Shown here one piece after another: positions 33,241-45,600 of a stretch of DNA of 64,000 nucleotides (position 1 is its first letter; each line of letters starts with the position of its first letter). The translations under genes and the position numbers were made by a program. The stretch is taken from assembly GCA_009192285.1 (NCBI GenBank), contig WBVU01000016.1, positions 248,001 to 312,000 of the forward strand. The letters are read 5' to 3'. The notes below the pieces were generated by a model, which was given only the letters and a program-made list of their open reading frames with translations, searched no databases and was not told the DNA's origin. The stretch is from Morchella semilibera (taxonomy: Eukaryota; Ascomycota; Pezizomycetes; Pezizales; Morchellaceae).

Positions 33241-34991
33241 ATGGATTGCACAATTTCTGATTTCTTTCCTATGGCTCGTGGAGTTTCGTTGTGGCTTGGG
33301 TGGCCCTATAATAGAAGTTTACTGACCGTCTAATGTGTGCTGGAAATCTGAGGTTGCGCTGGTTTCTCTAAACCCTTGGCCTCTTGTTGGGGAGCTTTTA
33401 GGGCTTTGAAGTGTAATACCGGGATTCTCCTTCGCTGCATGGGTCAAAGCCACAGTGATGCAGCGCTGGGGAGGATCGAGTATAATAAGTTACTTATCCT
33501 AGGGTTTTAATTGCCATTATATTATAGATTCTCGAATTCAGGTTGGGGCTCTAGGTTTGAGTGACCAACTTTCAAATAATGAAGAGAAGCTCTAGGAGGG
33601 TTTACGATGGATTTACTTGCTGTGGTCGAAAGTACATACAGAGTCTGGTATCATTATTGCAAAAGTTGACCCGATAGCCCCATTATATTAGCCCTTAAAA
33701 GGAAAAACGCTCCTAGCTACACCGCTTCTTCACTGCAGCTCCTCCTTCATAGCCCCTCAACCCATGGCCATGCCGTAGTCCTTCTCCCCAGCCCCCATAA
33801 CCGTCTCCATAACCCTACCCGCTTCTGCCGCCATCCCCGCCTTATAACCACATGTAGATCCCCTATCGACTCCCCGTAGCTACCCTCCCCCTTTTCCCCG
33901 CAGCCGCCCCTCTTGACCCGGTGGCCGGGCAGCAAGACCCCCGAGCTCACAGCCCACCACCTACGGCGGAAGAAAGAGCTTGCTGCCACCCTCCCTCGTA
34001 GCGCCATCTGCCCAGCAATCGTGACTCTCCGCTTTAAAATCATGCACTATCACTCGTCACACACCCCGTAGAGAGGCTGTCCCACCTTTTCCGCCACGAG
34101 TGTAATTATCCGTTTCTTGGGCCCTGAGAGATCGCCGGGGGCCCGAGGGGGGTAAGATAGTTGTGCTTTGTGGCCCTTGTAGGGTGAGCTGTCTATGGAC
34201 ACAGAACTGGCACATTCCCTTCATGGACCACACCAGAGGGCCGAGTGAGAGGTTGTGAGCCAAGACTTTGGTGATACTGTATCTCTGAGTGGTCTTGAGC
34301 AGCCCGAGAGTGGGGTTTAAAACTCATGGAAAACACTAGAGGTTTTGCCTATGCATGTGGAGTGTAAATTTATATTTATATCAATATCCGAGATCTCTAG
34401 GCCCTACTGCTAAAGCTAATATTCAGGGTTTCCCCAATTCTTGCATTTTACGGTCTTGGATACCCTTAAGGCTCGGAAGAATACATTCCGATGGAGGTAT
34501 TGTAGGTGAATAACTAAGGGTTGAGTGAGGGGTGTCATCACAGATTATCACTCGAAAGTACTGACATGTCGAGATTATTGTTGCGAGCCGGGGAAAATAT
34601 ATCCTCCCTGTAATAATTGTGGCAAGGTCTAGACCACTCTTATATTACGTCATTACTGTTGTTTGCCAAGGCTATTATTGTTATAAAGGGGCTATTAGAT
34701 TCCCTCCTGTGTTGCCATAATATATCACAAGAATTATATTCGCTGCCAGAGTCAATATCACGAACATGACACAATGTTTTTCAAGTCCTCACCTTGCGTA
34801 TCCGGTATCAAGTATCATCTACGGCCGCCAGCAGTTCATGATGAAAAATAGCTAGACAAGCACATTCAAGATACTCTGTCCAACATCCACTCCCATAAAT
34901 TTGCCCACCGGGCCCACTAACCACACTAGAAGGATATCACACAGCACCTCAAGAAACTCAACATACCTCAACTAGACTACCACAATTAGCC

Positions 34992-35879
34992 ATGGAAGCA
35001 GCAGAACCGCCCGCCCAGCGCCCGCCCGCACGCTCTCTCGAGACACTCATGATCTACATCCGCCTTCTCCGCGGATTCCACCTTACCGGCCACTTCCCGC
35101 CCCCGACCTCTCGTATTTTCAGGATTCCACCAGTCCTGGTGTGCGAGATAATCACAGGCACAAGCTTCCCCGACCTCGTGGTTCTTGCCAACAAGGTTGT
35201 CAATGACAATGCCTTCGCAGGCTTGCGCGAGCGGCACCCAAATACCCTCGCGCACCATTTCTGCATTGCCCTCTTTGGCCAGACGCAGTTATCGGCCGTC
35301 TGCACCTTCATACAAACCCTACTCGCACCCTATCGGTACAACGACGTGCCCCGGGTCCCCACCCTCCCCGACATCAAGACCATGGCACGGCTGCGCAAGG
35401 CGCTGGACGCCGTCGTGCCCCTGTACATGGAGCGTGCCAGGATGGAAATGTCTGTGGCATGGAGGGAGGCATACCCGGGTGCGACGGGAGAGCCTGTCTT
35501 TGAGATGGGGGAAGACGAGGCGGCGGTGGGGAATATCGAGAGGGCGTTCCTACGCATGTGGACAATTGGGCAGATCTTTTCACGGAGCAGGGTGGATATG
35601 TTTAGGCTAAGGAACCGAGCGATGCCGCATAGGTATGATCAGGGGAACCAGGACTTATTTTGGGAGTTTATGGAGCGGATACCTCCGGGTGAGGTGGACA
35701 TTCTAAGGGGATGCACTGCGAGGTTGAATATGGAGGAGTCGTGGTTGGCCTATGTATTGGGGGAACAAGAAAATGTTTCGGTGGAAAATCCGTCACAGAC
35801 CAGAAGAGTTGCAAGAAATATAAGGGACCTGTTGTTTTGGAGCTATGATTTTGGGCCGGATGCGGTTGTGCTGGAGTAA
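34992..35879 (+). CDS. orphan protein with F-box-like N-terminus
   Basis: Single-exon frame of 295 aa. The start at 34992 sits in a good context (TAGCCATGG) after a CA-rich leader. Residues about 37-75 (RIFRIPPVLVCEIITG, FPDLVVLANKVVND) resemble the LPxEL...IL pattern of fungal F-box proteins, but the match is weak because the usual Glu is replaced. The rest is largely helical with no motif I recognise. If it is an F-box protein it would act as a substrate receptor of an SCF ubiquitin ligase; this is inference. The frame is long for the region and its codon use resembles the neighbours, so I favour a real gene. Confidence 0.6.
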   Translation: MEAAEPPAQRPPARSLETLMIYIRLLRGFHLTGHFPPPTSRIFRIPPVLVCEIITGTSFPDLVVLANKVVNDNAFAGLRERHPNTLAHHFCIALFGQTQLSAVCTFIQTLLAPYRYNDVPRVPTLPDIKTMARLRKALDAVVPLYMERARMEMSVAWREAYPGATGEPVFEMGEDEAAVGNIERAFLRMWTIGQIFSRSRVDMFRLRNRAMPHRYDQGNQDLFWEFMERIPPGEVDILRGCTARLNMEESWLAYVLGEQENVSVENPSQTRRVARNIRDLLFWSYDFGPDAVVLE

Positions 35880-36086
35880 AGGTAGTATTGGTTTTATTAA
35901 CAGCATACCTAGTTGAGAAGCATGGAGTGTAGTAGTGGTGGTAGTAGCGATATCTACAGATTGTTAGCTCTCTTTTATTGAAAAAAGGCCCATTATCAGT
36001 AAACGCCACGTCATAAATAATCACTCGTATCAGGCAGGAGGTGCAAACGGGCACCAAGGTAACCATGTTAAATTTTTCTAGATCCT

Positions 36087-36928
36087 CTATTTGTCCTCCT
36101 CCGCGGCCTTATCAGCCTCTTCTTTCTCCTTCCTCTTAAGGGTGACCTCGTAATTATACAGCCTTGCTGTGTTTACCTCCAGCGTTGTGATTTGCTGTCT
36201 CAAAAAGTCCAGATCCTCCTCGCAGTTACTCAAGCTCTCTTTCGCAGCCGTTAGTTTCCCCGTTAGGAGTTTTTTGGCCTCATCAATGGGGTAGGACAGC
36301 ATAACATTTGCCTGTTCCGGAAGTCAGGCCTGATGTTTACCAGGGGCGAAGGGGGAGGGAGGGAGGTAAGGGGACTTACACCAAGCCACAAATAAACCTC
36401 ATCCGTCCCATGGATCTTAGCCTTCGCATACAGGGTATCATTAAGCTCAAACGTCGCATCGATTGCCTTGCTGGAATCCTGCCCGCATACATCTCGTCAG
36501 TCCCGTACACCCCTTACCCTATCACCCCTAACCCATACATTCCGTGACTCCAAGAACGTGACAGTATCCAGCGTCTTCTGTATATCCGGAATCTTATCTT
36601 TCAGCCCAGCGGCGCGGCGCTGAGTGTTCATCTCCATGAACTGGTACTTGCTACCAGACGACCACCACCATCACCACCGTCAGCCGGGGTACAGGGTAGC
36701 GTAAACCATGTAGAGAAGGGGGTGAAACACACGCGATCATCTCCTGAAACTTCTTCAGGTTCGGCTCGATGTCGGCTCGGGAGTCGACGAAGGCCTCTAC
36801 ATCTTCGACGAAGGGGGCGATGGGGATGCCGCGCGGGTTCGAGATCTCCTGGCTGCGGGGGAGGTGAACGGGGGTGTTAGTATTTGGGCTTTTCTTGTGT
36901 GCAGACAGATGTACCTTGATTCAGCCAT
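36087..36928 (-). CDS. PAC10: prefoldin subunit 3 (VBP1/Pac10/Gim2)
   Basis: Alpha-type prefoldin subunit 3, part of the hexameric cytosolic chaperone that hands actin and tubulin to CCT. Five exons, 36928-36915, 36852-36733, 36650-36539, 36478-36380 and 36311-36087, give 189 aa with phase closing; exon 1 is only 14 nt. The conserved order is RGIPIAPFVEDVEAFV, FQEMIAKYQFMEMNTQRR, LKDKIPDIQKTLDTV, FELNDTLYAKAKI, VYLWLGANVMLSYPIDEA and a C-terminal coiled coil (LTGKLTAAKESLSNCEEDLD, ITTLEVNTARLYNYEV). The tail is Lys/Glu-rich. Length is normal for the family. It faces the LETM1 gene across a 313-bp divergent promoter. Confidence 0.93.
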
Positions 36929-37241
36929 TATAAAAGTCGTATTAGGATGGTGGAAGGTGGAAAGAGTGACTGGCTAGATTTGGCTATCGGATCTGTGTAG
37001 GTAATAAGAGAGCTCTTCTTCGATTCTTAGCCCACCCAACTCCCCCACCACCGAAAATGTGGGGTTGCATCATTGCCAAGGCTTTTCAATCTCTTCCCTG
37101 CAACGCATCTCGGAAACTTTTCCCCCCCACGCACTTTTTAACTACTTGACATCTCAAAACAGAAACAACTAAACCAGGCCACCAACGAGCTCAATTTCAC
37201 AATATAGAATCAAGACGCATTTACAAACTATACATATCGCG
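36929..37241. promoter_or_regulatory. divergent promoter PAC10 / LETM1-domain gene
   Basis: 313 bp between two start codons on opposite strands, so both promoters must lie here. A C-run (CCCCCCAC) and ACAAACTATACATATCGCG just before the plus-strand ATG are visible; no known operator can be assigned. Confidence 0.6.
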
Positions 37242-38388
37242 ATGCAGGCCTGTCGTCGCTTTTCTACACCTGTCAATGTGCTAATGCGCACCGGCTATGT
37301 CCACAGAGTACTCTCACTCCCGCGCTCAGCACAAACAAACCTCCAGGACTTCCGGCCACTATTAATACACAGCTTAATTGTGCGTCACAGCTCTACACAA
37401 TCACAGTGGACCATACAAACCTCCAACTCAGATGTCAATGCACCCATCTCCACTCTTCCAGCACCTCTCGAGCTCCCCACAAAGGACCGCGATGCCTCAA
37501 CATTCTCCTACCTCCTCAAGACCGGAAAAGCCTATGTACATCCCGTCCCCTCATTATCCCCTCGGCCCTGCTGACACATTCATAGCTGTCATTCTACAAA
37601 ACAGGCCTCAAAAACGTCTACCACAACTTCATCTCCACCCGCCCCCTCCAAGACCGCATTGACAAGCTCGGTTCGGGCCGCATCTCCGCCCTCGTCCCCC
37701 TCAATGCGATAACACGCTCTGAGTTCCAGCTCCTCATGCGCTCGCGTCACGACACCCGACGCATCCCCATCTTTGCCATAGTCTTCCTCGTCTTCGGCGA
37801 GTTCTCACCTATAATCCTCCCCTTCATCTCCTCGGTTGTTCCGTGGAACTGCCGCATCCCAAAACAGCTCCACGGCGATCGTGTCAAGCTTGAGAAGCGC
37901 AGGGAGGATGCGTTCAGTGTGTACACTGCCGAGGGCCTAGAAAAGAGGGATGTAGATGAGCTGGGAAGGAATGAGCTGCTCCATGTTAGCAATGTGCTTG
38001 GAATCACGTCAACGAAGTGGCCTGGGGCCCTGGGACTACCACCTACGGCGTGGGTGAGGATGAGAATTAGGAGGAGGGTTGACTATCTCGAGATCGACGA
38101 TACATTGCTGGAACGCTGTGGTGGAGTCGATGCGCTTGATGGTGGCGAGGAGTTAAGGATGGCTGTGGTGGAGCGCGGACTGTATGTTTCCCCCCCTCGT
38201 GTTAACTACCTAAAGCTAACGAATGGCGTAGCGACGTAGTTGACAAATCAGACCGGGACCTACGTGAGGAACTGAAGCATTGGTTCGCAGCGAAGAAGAA
38301 GGCAGGCGGAATTACACCGGCTTTATGGCTCACAAGGTATCACTCCTCACCCCGGAAAAACATGCAGTTCAATCATTACCACGGATGA
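37242..38388 (+). CDS. mitochondrial LETM1 (ribosome-binding) domain protein
   Basis: Three exons, 37242-37535, 37586-38181 and 38232-38388, give 348 aa with phase closing. The N-terminus (MQACRRFSTPVNVLMRTGYV, Arg-rich, no acids) is a mitochondrial presequence. The LETM1 domain follows: FYKTGLKNVYHNF, ITRSEFQLLMRSRHDTRRIP, a membrane-like FAIVFLVFGEFSPIILPFIS and VVPWNCRIPKQL. The helical ribosome-binding part (RNELLHVSNVLGI, PPTAWVRMRIRRRVDYLEID) completes it. Letm1/Mdm38 proteins sit in the inner membrane, bind mitoribosomes and act in K+/H+ exchange and protein export. This shorter form lacks the C-terminal coiled coil and EF-hand of animal LETM1 and is closest to LETMD1-type proteins. 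The last exon might be cut by another intron (AGG at 38338 is followed by TATC), so the final 16 residues are uncertain. Confidence 0.83.
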
Positions 38389-39107
38389 GAGGATTTTTGC
38401 AAATTTTTTATTTGTTTCTCCCTACTATTAAAAATATAGTGACTAACTAGATGCTATGAACAATAAAGACCATCGAAATGGCTACCACATGCTGCAACAT
38501 CACCCCCACTTGTGGAGGCAGGAGCCGCAGGTAAAAGGAGGGTTTATAACCCCTAGGTCTCTGGGCAGCTGATGATGGGGAAGAGTAAGAGGGTAGAGAG
38601 AGGTGAGAGTTGAAAAGAAAAGAGGTAGCAAAGGGGGAAGAAAAGTAGGAAATGATAAGTATAGAAACGAAACGAATATAGATACTAATCCACTCCCAAA
38701 ACTCCGCAAGAATCAGAAAAAGAAAAGGAAACCCATAAGAATGCAGCAGTAAAAGAAGCAGTTGGGTTCGTGCCGTGCGTGTGGTAGTAGTATATACAAT
38801 GTAAAGTAACTTTTTTGCAAACCCGAATAAACTTGTACACAAGAATTGAGGGAGGAAAGATAAGATCTCGCACACTACGAGCTGTAGATGTGGAGTAAAG
38901 GATAATTAAACAGACAGAAAGATCCCAAGTGATAAGGGGAAAAAAAGTAAATTAAAAAATGCTGATGCAGATAGACTCGTTGATCTCGTTAAAAGGAAAT
39001 AATATCAGAAAAACTCCGTTATTTTGACACCTCCTGAGAGCAAGCTTTTATCACACAAGAAAATCGGATGTTGCTTTTTGATTTAATCCACTAAGCATAG
39101 AAAGATT
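38389..39107. other. intergenic between converging genes
   Basis: 0.7 kb, A- and AG-rich on the plus strand, carrying the 3' ends of the LETM1-domain gene and NAB3. An AT-rich tail at 38920-39080 may be the NAB3 3' UTR. No gene seen. Confidence 0.55.
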
Positions 39108-41915
39108 TCAATTCTGGGACTTGTTTGGCTGCCACCTAACAAGTTCATCCATGATGGCCTGCATTTGGGCGGGGGTTTGTCCTTGTTGAGGAACCTGCAC
39201 ATTACCTTGCTGGACCTGGCCGAGTAGAGCTGCCAGTCCGGCGTTCGCCCCGTAGCCTGGATTGGTCTGGACACCGTAAGGATTAGTGTTGCTATTAAGA
39301 CTATGGTTCTGCTGCGGTTGCTGCATGGGGAGAGACAAGAGCGCTGCAAGGTCTTGCCCAAGCTGGGGTTGTGCCTGAAGCATGTGTTGCTGCTGGTGGT
39401 GGTGTTGGTGCTGCTGGTGAATCTGCGGCTGTATCTGCGGCTGCTGCGGCTGCTGTTGCTGTTGGAGGTTCGCAAGCAAAGTTTTCAGCGTGGCAGGGTC
39501 AAGAGCTCCAAGAACATTTGCAAGGTTAGGAATAGCAGTTTGCTGCAACATGGACTGTTGCTGTTGGGGCTGCTGAGGTTGTTGTTGCTGCTGTTGTTGC
39601 GGAATGCCATATCCACCATAAGTCGGCACTTGCATAGGGGGTTGGGGCGCATGAGCTAACTTTGCTCGATATACGATCTCAGCAGCAATACTTGGATCGA
39701 GATCATCATACTCTGCGAACGTCATTTCATTAGATATAATCTAAATATCAAAAGGCTAGAAAACACTCACGATCGTAGGTAGCTTCTCCGTCCCCGCGGC
39801 GATCAAACACCTGTATAGAAATTTTGCTGCTTGCCTGCATCTGCCGGCTCAGAAAGACTATAGCCTGCACCCCCTCAAGAATTTGTTGTTTTACCAATGG
39901 CTCCAAGGGTATACGCGGGTTCAGGAAGACAGAATCAAAACTAAGACCACGATCCCTAAAAGATTTTTCGATCCACCAAATAAAGTTCCTTCGAAATTAT
40001 TAGTAAAATTTAGCATTCTCATATCGAATTGATTCCTAACCTATCGACTTCGTCCATGACCAAGGCTTGAACCTCTGGTACCTCTTTAGGATCTCTTCGT
40101 GGTAGTTCTTCAACGACCGGAGGAGAGCGAGTGCGCTGGCGGTATCTACCCGGCGGCGGCGAGCGACTGCGGTCTCTATGATGCGGGCGATAATCATCGC
40201 GAGCCCTATATCTTGGCGGGGGTGAAGATCTGCGCGAAGGATATTCGTGATCGCGGGTGTCTCTGGCGCCACGGGTGAATCCACGGTCAGTGAAATCGCC
40301 ACTGTTTCTGCCACCACGGAAGGTGGAACCGCCGCGACCGCGGGGAGACATGGAACGACCATAGTCAGGGGAACGAGAACGACGATTGGCTCCACGTGAA
40401 GGGTTCGAGTCAGACGGCGGTGGTCTAGTGTTCCTCTGGGGCTTGGAAACCTCAAGGTCTGCAATCATGGCAAGGATCAGCGTTATGTTTTTATTTCGAA
40501 TTTCATTGAGTCCATGGAATATGGGGGCAGCGTACGCATTTTACGTCCTCTCACGGATGCCCCTTGTTCAAAGCGAAGGGCAGACGCGCATGATGCGGTG
40601 TCCAAGAACTGAACAAACCCATATGCTTGCTTAATCGAAACCTGGGCTAAGCGTCCATGCTTATGGAATGTACGGAACAAATCACGTTTGGTGACCTTTT
40701 CAGTTGGCAAGTTACCTATGAGTCAAGTAAGTAAATGGGAAGTTGAATTCAAGTGGCAGGGTGCAGCATCATGTGCATGAATTCAGGGTGCGCACCAATG
40801 AAAAGTCGTGAACCTGCAGGAAACCTGTCCCACTGGCCTTGAGTCACGTAATCACGTTCATCGGACAGAAATCTATCGTACGCTTCCTCTTCTTCAGCGG
40901 TAAATGGACGATTATCTTCCTCATTTTCTTCAGTACCAGTTGGAGAGTCCGGAACTTGCTGCCGGTGCTGGTTGAAATTAGGCGGAGGGGGGAGTGATGC
41001 AGGATATCCTGCAGGATGACCAGAATGTCCTGAAGTACCATTCACAGCGGACGTAGCCGGTGGTTGCGGCAATGGATGTGTGGTCTGATGATTTTGGATG
41101 GGGGGCTGGTTTGGCACTTGAGCCTGCGCAGGAGGCTTTGGAAGAGATGGGACTCGAGCCTGGGAAGGAGACGAGACATGGGCAGGAGCAGTTACAGTAG
41201 TAGTAGCAGCAGGAATGGTAGAAGATGTAACTTGTGGACTCTGCGGAGATACTGTTTGCTGTGTGATGCTCGGGGAGAGCTTTGTCAACAGAGCTTGTAG
41301 GTCGACATTGTTTGGCAGATTTGTAGGTAGAGGATAAACATGGGTTTTTGGAGGAGTAGCCGATGCAGAGTCGGCAGCAGAAATAGAAGAGGAATCCTTA
41401 TTCATCATGACTCCATTCGTTCCATTAATAGCATCAGGTACATTACCGTTCCCAAAGTTGATTGCAGATGGGAGTGCGTTCCGGAGGATGGGATCCACGG
41501 TTAAGGGTGATGAAGATGAAGGTAATGAAGATGGGATACTACCATTTGCATTCTCTGTGGCAGATGCGGATGATATCGGCATGTTTGGCTGATGTTGTGA
41601 GTGTGATTGTTGTTGCTCAATCCAAGAGGTGGAAGAGCCTAAAGTGTGAGGGTGGCTCCCAAACCCGAGACTATTGAAATCTGGAATGGGCTGGTGTGGG
41701 TTCGTGTGAGTATCAGTGGAATTAAAAACAGGATCCATCTGGTTCCTCAGCACTAGGTTGTCATCTGGTTCAGCTACATGAACCGGTCGGGGGGAAACAG
41801 GAGAGAGCATTTCTCTCTTTTCAATACTCTCGTCAACCGTGTAAGTGTCTTGGAGATAATTTGGAGAAATGGCAGAAGGGTCTGGAGCAGGTGGAGACGA
41901 CTGGTTTTCAGACAT
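39108..41915 (-). CDS. NAB3: Nab3-type RNA-binding protein (transcription termination)
   Basis: Five exons, 41915-40796, 40715-40536, 40458-40041, 39988-39771 and 39712-39108, give 846 aa with phase closing. The first 330 residues are low-complexity Ser/Pro/Gln. An acidic patch (EENEEDNRPFTAEEEEAYDR) precedes a single RRM at about 368-440 with RNP2 SRLFIGNLP and RNP1-like QAYGFVQFLD, then HLEVSKPQ. An Arg/Ser/Gly-rich segment with SRSPPP repeats follows, then the Nab3-specific domain (WWIEKSFRDRGLSFDSVFLN, EPLVKQQILEGVQAIVFLS, ISIQVFDRRGDGEATYD) and a glutamine-rich C-terminus with polyQ. Domain order matches yeast Nab3, the partner of Nrd1 in termination and surveillance of short noncoding transcripts. 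The Gln-rich tail of yeast Nab3 self-assembles; the same is plausible here. Confidence 0.9.
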
Positions 41916-42611
41916 AACGAGCAATTATTTGCATGGAACGGTGGAATTTAGGATTGGGCAGGAGCGGCGGGGGAGGGGGAGGGGAAGCGAGCGAGCGATT
42001 CTTTCTATGAACGAGAGAAAACTAAGAGCTGCAGTTGGGCTATTGATACCTAACACTGGTGATAGTAACAACTGTGGGGGGGTGTAGTTGTGGCTGGAGT
42101 GATGGAGTAGGCGGGTTGTTGATGGAGGGAAGAGAAAGAGGTGGTTGGTGGAAAGGAAACGAGAGAGACGGATGATGGTTACTCGAAGCAGGCAAAAAGT
42201 TCAGCAGGGGTGTACCCTTGGCATCAAACCTACAAGCCACAAACCTAACACCACTTCTTACTTACACCAGCCACACTGGACCCACAGAGGGAACAACTGA
42301 TTTGGCATTCTTGAAACCTCGGTGCTCATGAGGTTTTTCCTCTGGGCTTACAATTAAATCCGATTACTGCATCAAACCAACCCTAACCCATATTTACAGC
42401 CAAGATCTACTCGGAAATTCCTTTCCGTTCCGTAGGCCAAGTTCCAACGGATGCCCGCGGATCGGTGACGGTAGAATGCACTTGTCACCCCCCAAGGGGC
42501 TCTTAAACTCTGTTCCTTCTTGTACTCTTTCACTTGTTGCTGATCGTGCACCTCACTCTACTGAGGAGCTCTTTACTATTTGATTGTTACTCACTCGACA
42601 GAGGTTGAACA
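41916..42611. promoter_or_regulatory. divergent promoter NAB3 / CWH43
   Basis: About 0.7 kb between start codons of two divergent genes. A GGGGGAGGGG purine patch lies near 41967-41985 just upstream of NAB3. No defined regulatory element could be named. Confidence 0.55.
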
Positions 42612-45600
42612 ATGCCCAAAGACAAAGACGGGACGGTTATTGCTTCTGTAAGTGCGCCTGAGCACTACTGCGATTGCGCATGCGCTTTACTGTGCGTTCG
42701 GAGATACTGACCACACGGATTCTATAGGTGTCGGGGAAATGGGTGTCATGGGCCCATACTACTGTCGCGTACTGTTCGTTGCTATTTCTCTTTTAGATAA
42801 AGTCAAATGCTAATAGGTGATTATAGGCGCTTTCTTCAGCGCGTTGATCGTAGGAATGTAAGTGGGTTGTTGAGTTGTTGTTGAGGATAATGATTACAAC
42901 GCGAGAGGCTGAAAATTGCGTAGGTGGCTGCATTTCCACAAAATTGTCCAAAATGAGCACTATGTGAGTATTACTTGCTTCCAGAGGCACTGCACGACAA
43001 TAGCAAGCCTACTAACCCACGTGATCGCAGGGTTATCCAGATGAATGGTTCCCTTCGGTATCTGCTACAATTGGCGACCGCTACCCTGAACGATCCATCT
43101 TCCAAATATTTATTGCAGTCACTTCTGGTCCTCGCTTTACTCTAGTATTTCTGTGGTATATTCTCACCGCGCGACCTGGCCGCTTTGCACCGAAGTTTGT
43201 CGGCTGCGTTGGTTTAGCCCGTACATTCCTGTGTGGTGGCTGGGTTTACATTACCTCCACTGATGACCATGACTGGCATGACATCTTCATGATCTCGTAT
43301 CTTGTGTTCACTCTTCCATGGACAATCGGATGCCTTATGCTATCTCCCATGAACCAGCAAGCCATCAAGTACAGGAAAATGTTGGCAGGACTTTTCTTTG
43401 GAACACTAGTTCCGTTGATCTATTTCTTTATTCAACATAAAGTCCACAAAGTAGCTGGAGGTAAGCTTTTATATTTGCAGATAATACATAAGAACATTTA
43501 AGATAGGCTTTGGAGCTGATTAAAGGGTAGCTTATACAAAGTACGCTTTCTTTGAATGGTCCTTGATCCTGTTCGATGTTGGATTTGATGCAGTCACCGC
43601 CTTAGACTTTTCGAGACTTGAATTACAGATTGTTGATACCAGAAGGAACGGCAAAGGGTATGTTGGCTGGCTCCCAGTGTAGATAATCTATAGATTTATT
43701 GCGGTTAAATGATACCAAAAACAAAAACGAACATAACTGGTTCTAAATCTTATCTTGGTACAGGGGCGGCGTCATGCTGTCAGATACCCTGTTGGAAAAG
43801 GCGAAGTATGATCCCTGCCCAGTGGTGCATCAACTATAATCTCACGACATGAAGGGACGATAGGATGCAAATTCCCCAGCAACTGCTCGGAGAAAATTTT
43901 TCATGGGAACACATGATCGATATCGCTGCGGATATTTATAGCGGTGTAAGTTTTTGTTAATCTACCTGTTTTGGGGAAAAAAGAAAAAACTAATATGCGG
44001 GTGATAGTTCATGTTTTGGTCAATCTTAACCTCTCTTGGTGTCACCATCTGGTGTAAGTGAATGATAACTTCGCTCAATGGAATATAGTTTAACGTGTTT
44101 ATACAGTCTTCCCATTATGGCACATGGGTATCTCTGGTTACGAAGTATTAGTACTGACTACGGCTTCCCCTTTTTTACTTGGCTTTCGACCCATCCGTCA
44201 GGCAGCAGTGAACAATCCACGAATTGCATATTTACTTTCGCTCACCGGACTCCTTGCCTTTACAGTTACAATGCCTGAAGTTCGTCTGTTTGCTGTTGCG
44301 GCAGGTGTTATCTTCACTTGTCTTGCCTGGAGCGGCAGCTTCTACGCTGAAAGGTCAAACCCAGCCAGGCTCGAAGCAAAAATTACTGCCTTCTCTCTCG
44401 GGCTAATTGCATCCAGCATCGCTAAGTTTGCTAACCATAGTAACAATCCTATCTGGCCCATTATGAACGCGGAGAATGGAGGATGGAACAAAACTGGGCT
44501 TGTTCTGGCCATTTTAGCGGTCTTTCGCTCAACAAGAAGGGCTTCTTCTACCCATGGAGAACTTCCACTGCCAGCACCAGGGGTGAAGAACGAGACTTCA
44601 ATTTTTGCAATAATTGGGCTAGGAGGTTTACTTTTCGGGCTTCATTCGCTACTCTCTGATTCTAGCACCATGATTCTCTGGGTTTGGGATGGATATCCAG
44701 TCAAAGGTCCTCTTGCGGTTCCACATGGCGCGTGGACTATTCTAGCCATGGGTGTGGGCTTCCTCATTGGATTGTACAGAAGTGATTTAGCGCAGACCTG
44801 GACTCTTTATGGTATTGCATGCACTTCAGCAGCAATCTTCTATGGAAATTCTGGGTGGTTTGGATATTATGGTGCCCTTGTGCTGGCCGCGTATCTCATG
44901 GCACTGATCCCATCGTTTGTTCAATCTGCAGCCAGGCACAGCCCTGGAAAGACTTTCGGTTCTGCCTTTATGTTCTACAATATTATTGTTCTAGCGCACG
45001 TTTGGGTAGTTGCTTACGCATTTGTTCCCGGTGGCCCCTTACTCCGCGAGAGAACAGACTTAGTTATGGCCGGGATGATGCTCATGATAGGTTCTGGTGT
45101 CTTTGCAACCACGAGCTACCGCTCAAACATCTCCAAATCAAGGCTACACGAATCTCCTACAAAGAGCCGTTTCAGGACATACTCAGTTTACTCTTTGGCT
45201 GTACTCGAGTTATTTTCTGCATCTGTTGCCTACATTCGTTTCCCATCGCTCGACTATGAACCCTACAATAAAGATGCGAAGGTTGTCACTGCCGGAATCT
45301 GGACTGTGCACTTTGCATTGGATAATGATATGTGGAGTAGCGAGAGGCGTATGAGGGATGTTATTAAGGAGTTGGAGGTCGATGTTATTGGACTACTCGA
45401 GTCAGACCTTCAGCGTATCATCATGGGTAACCGCGATATGACCCAATTCCTCGCTGAGGACTTGGGAATGTACGCAGACTTTGGGCCTGGTCCGAACAAG
45501 CACACATGGGGTGCTGCGTTGTTATCCAAGTTCCCCATCGTCAACTCAACACACCACCTCCTCCCTTCTCCGGTGGGAGAGCTTGCTCCTGCCATCTTGG

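Larger units (their letters stand above)
28687..34991. other. 6.3 kb gene desert with repeats
   Basis: The longest gene-free stretch of the window. No open frame here has family features or coherent splicing. It contains CT-rich leader-like sequence upstream of SMC4 (28690-29100), many ACATGT palindromes (for example 30197-30290, 31448, 31908, 32684), a tRNA-like SINE head (31662-31740), and at least three copies of a TATAAACCC module described separately. Decayed transposon DNA is the likeliest general explanation, but no terminal repeats or transposase remains were recognised. Confidence 0.6.
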
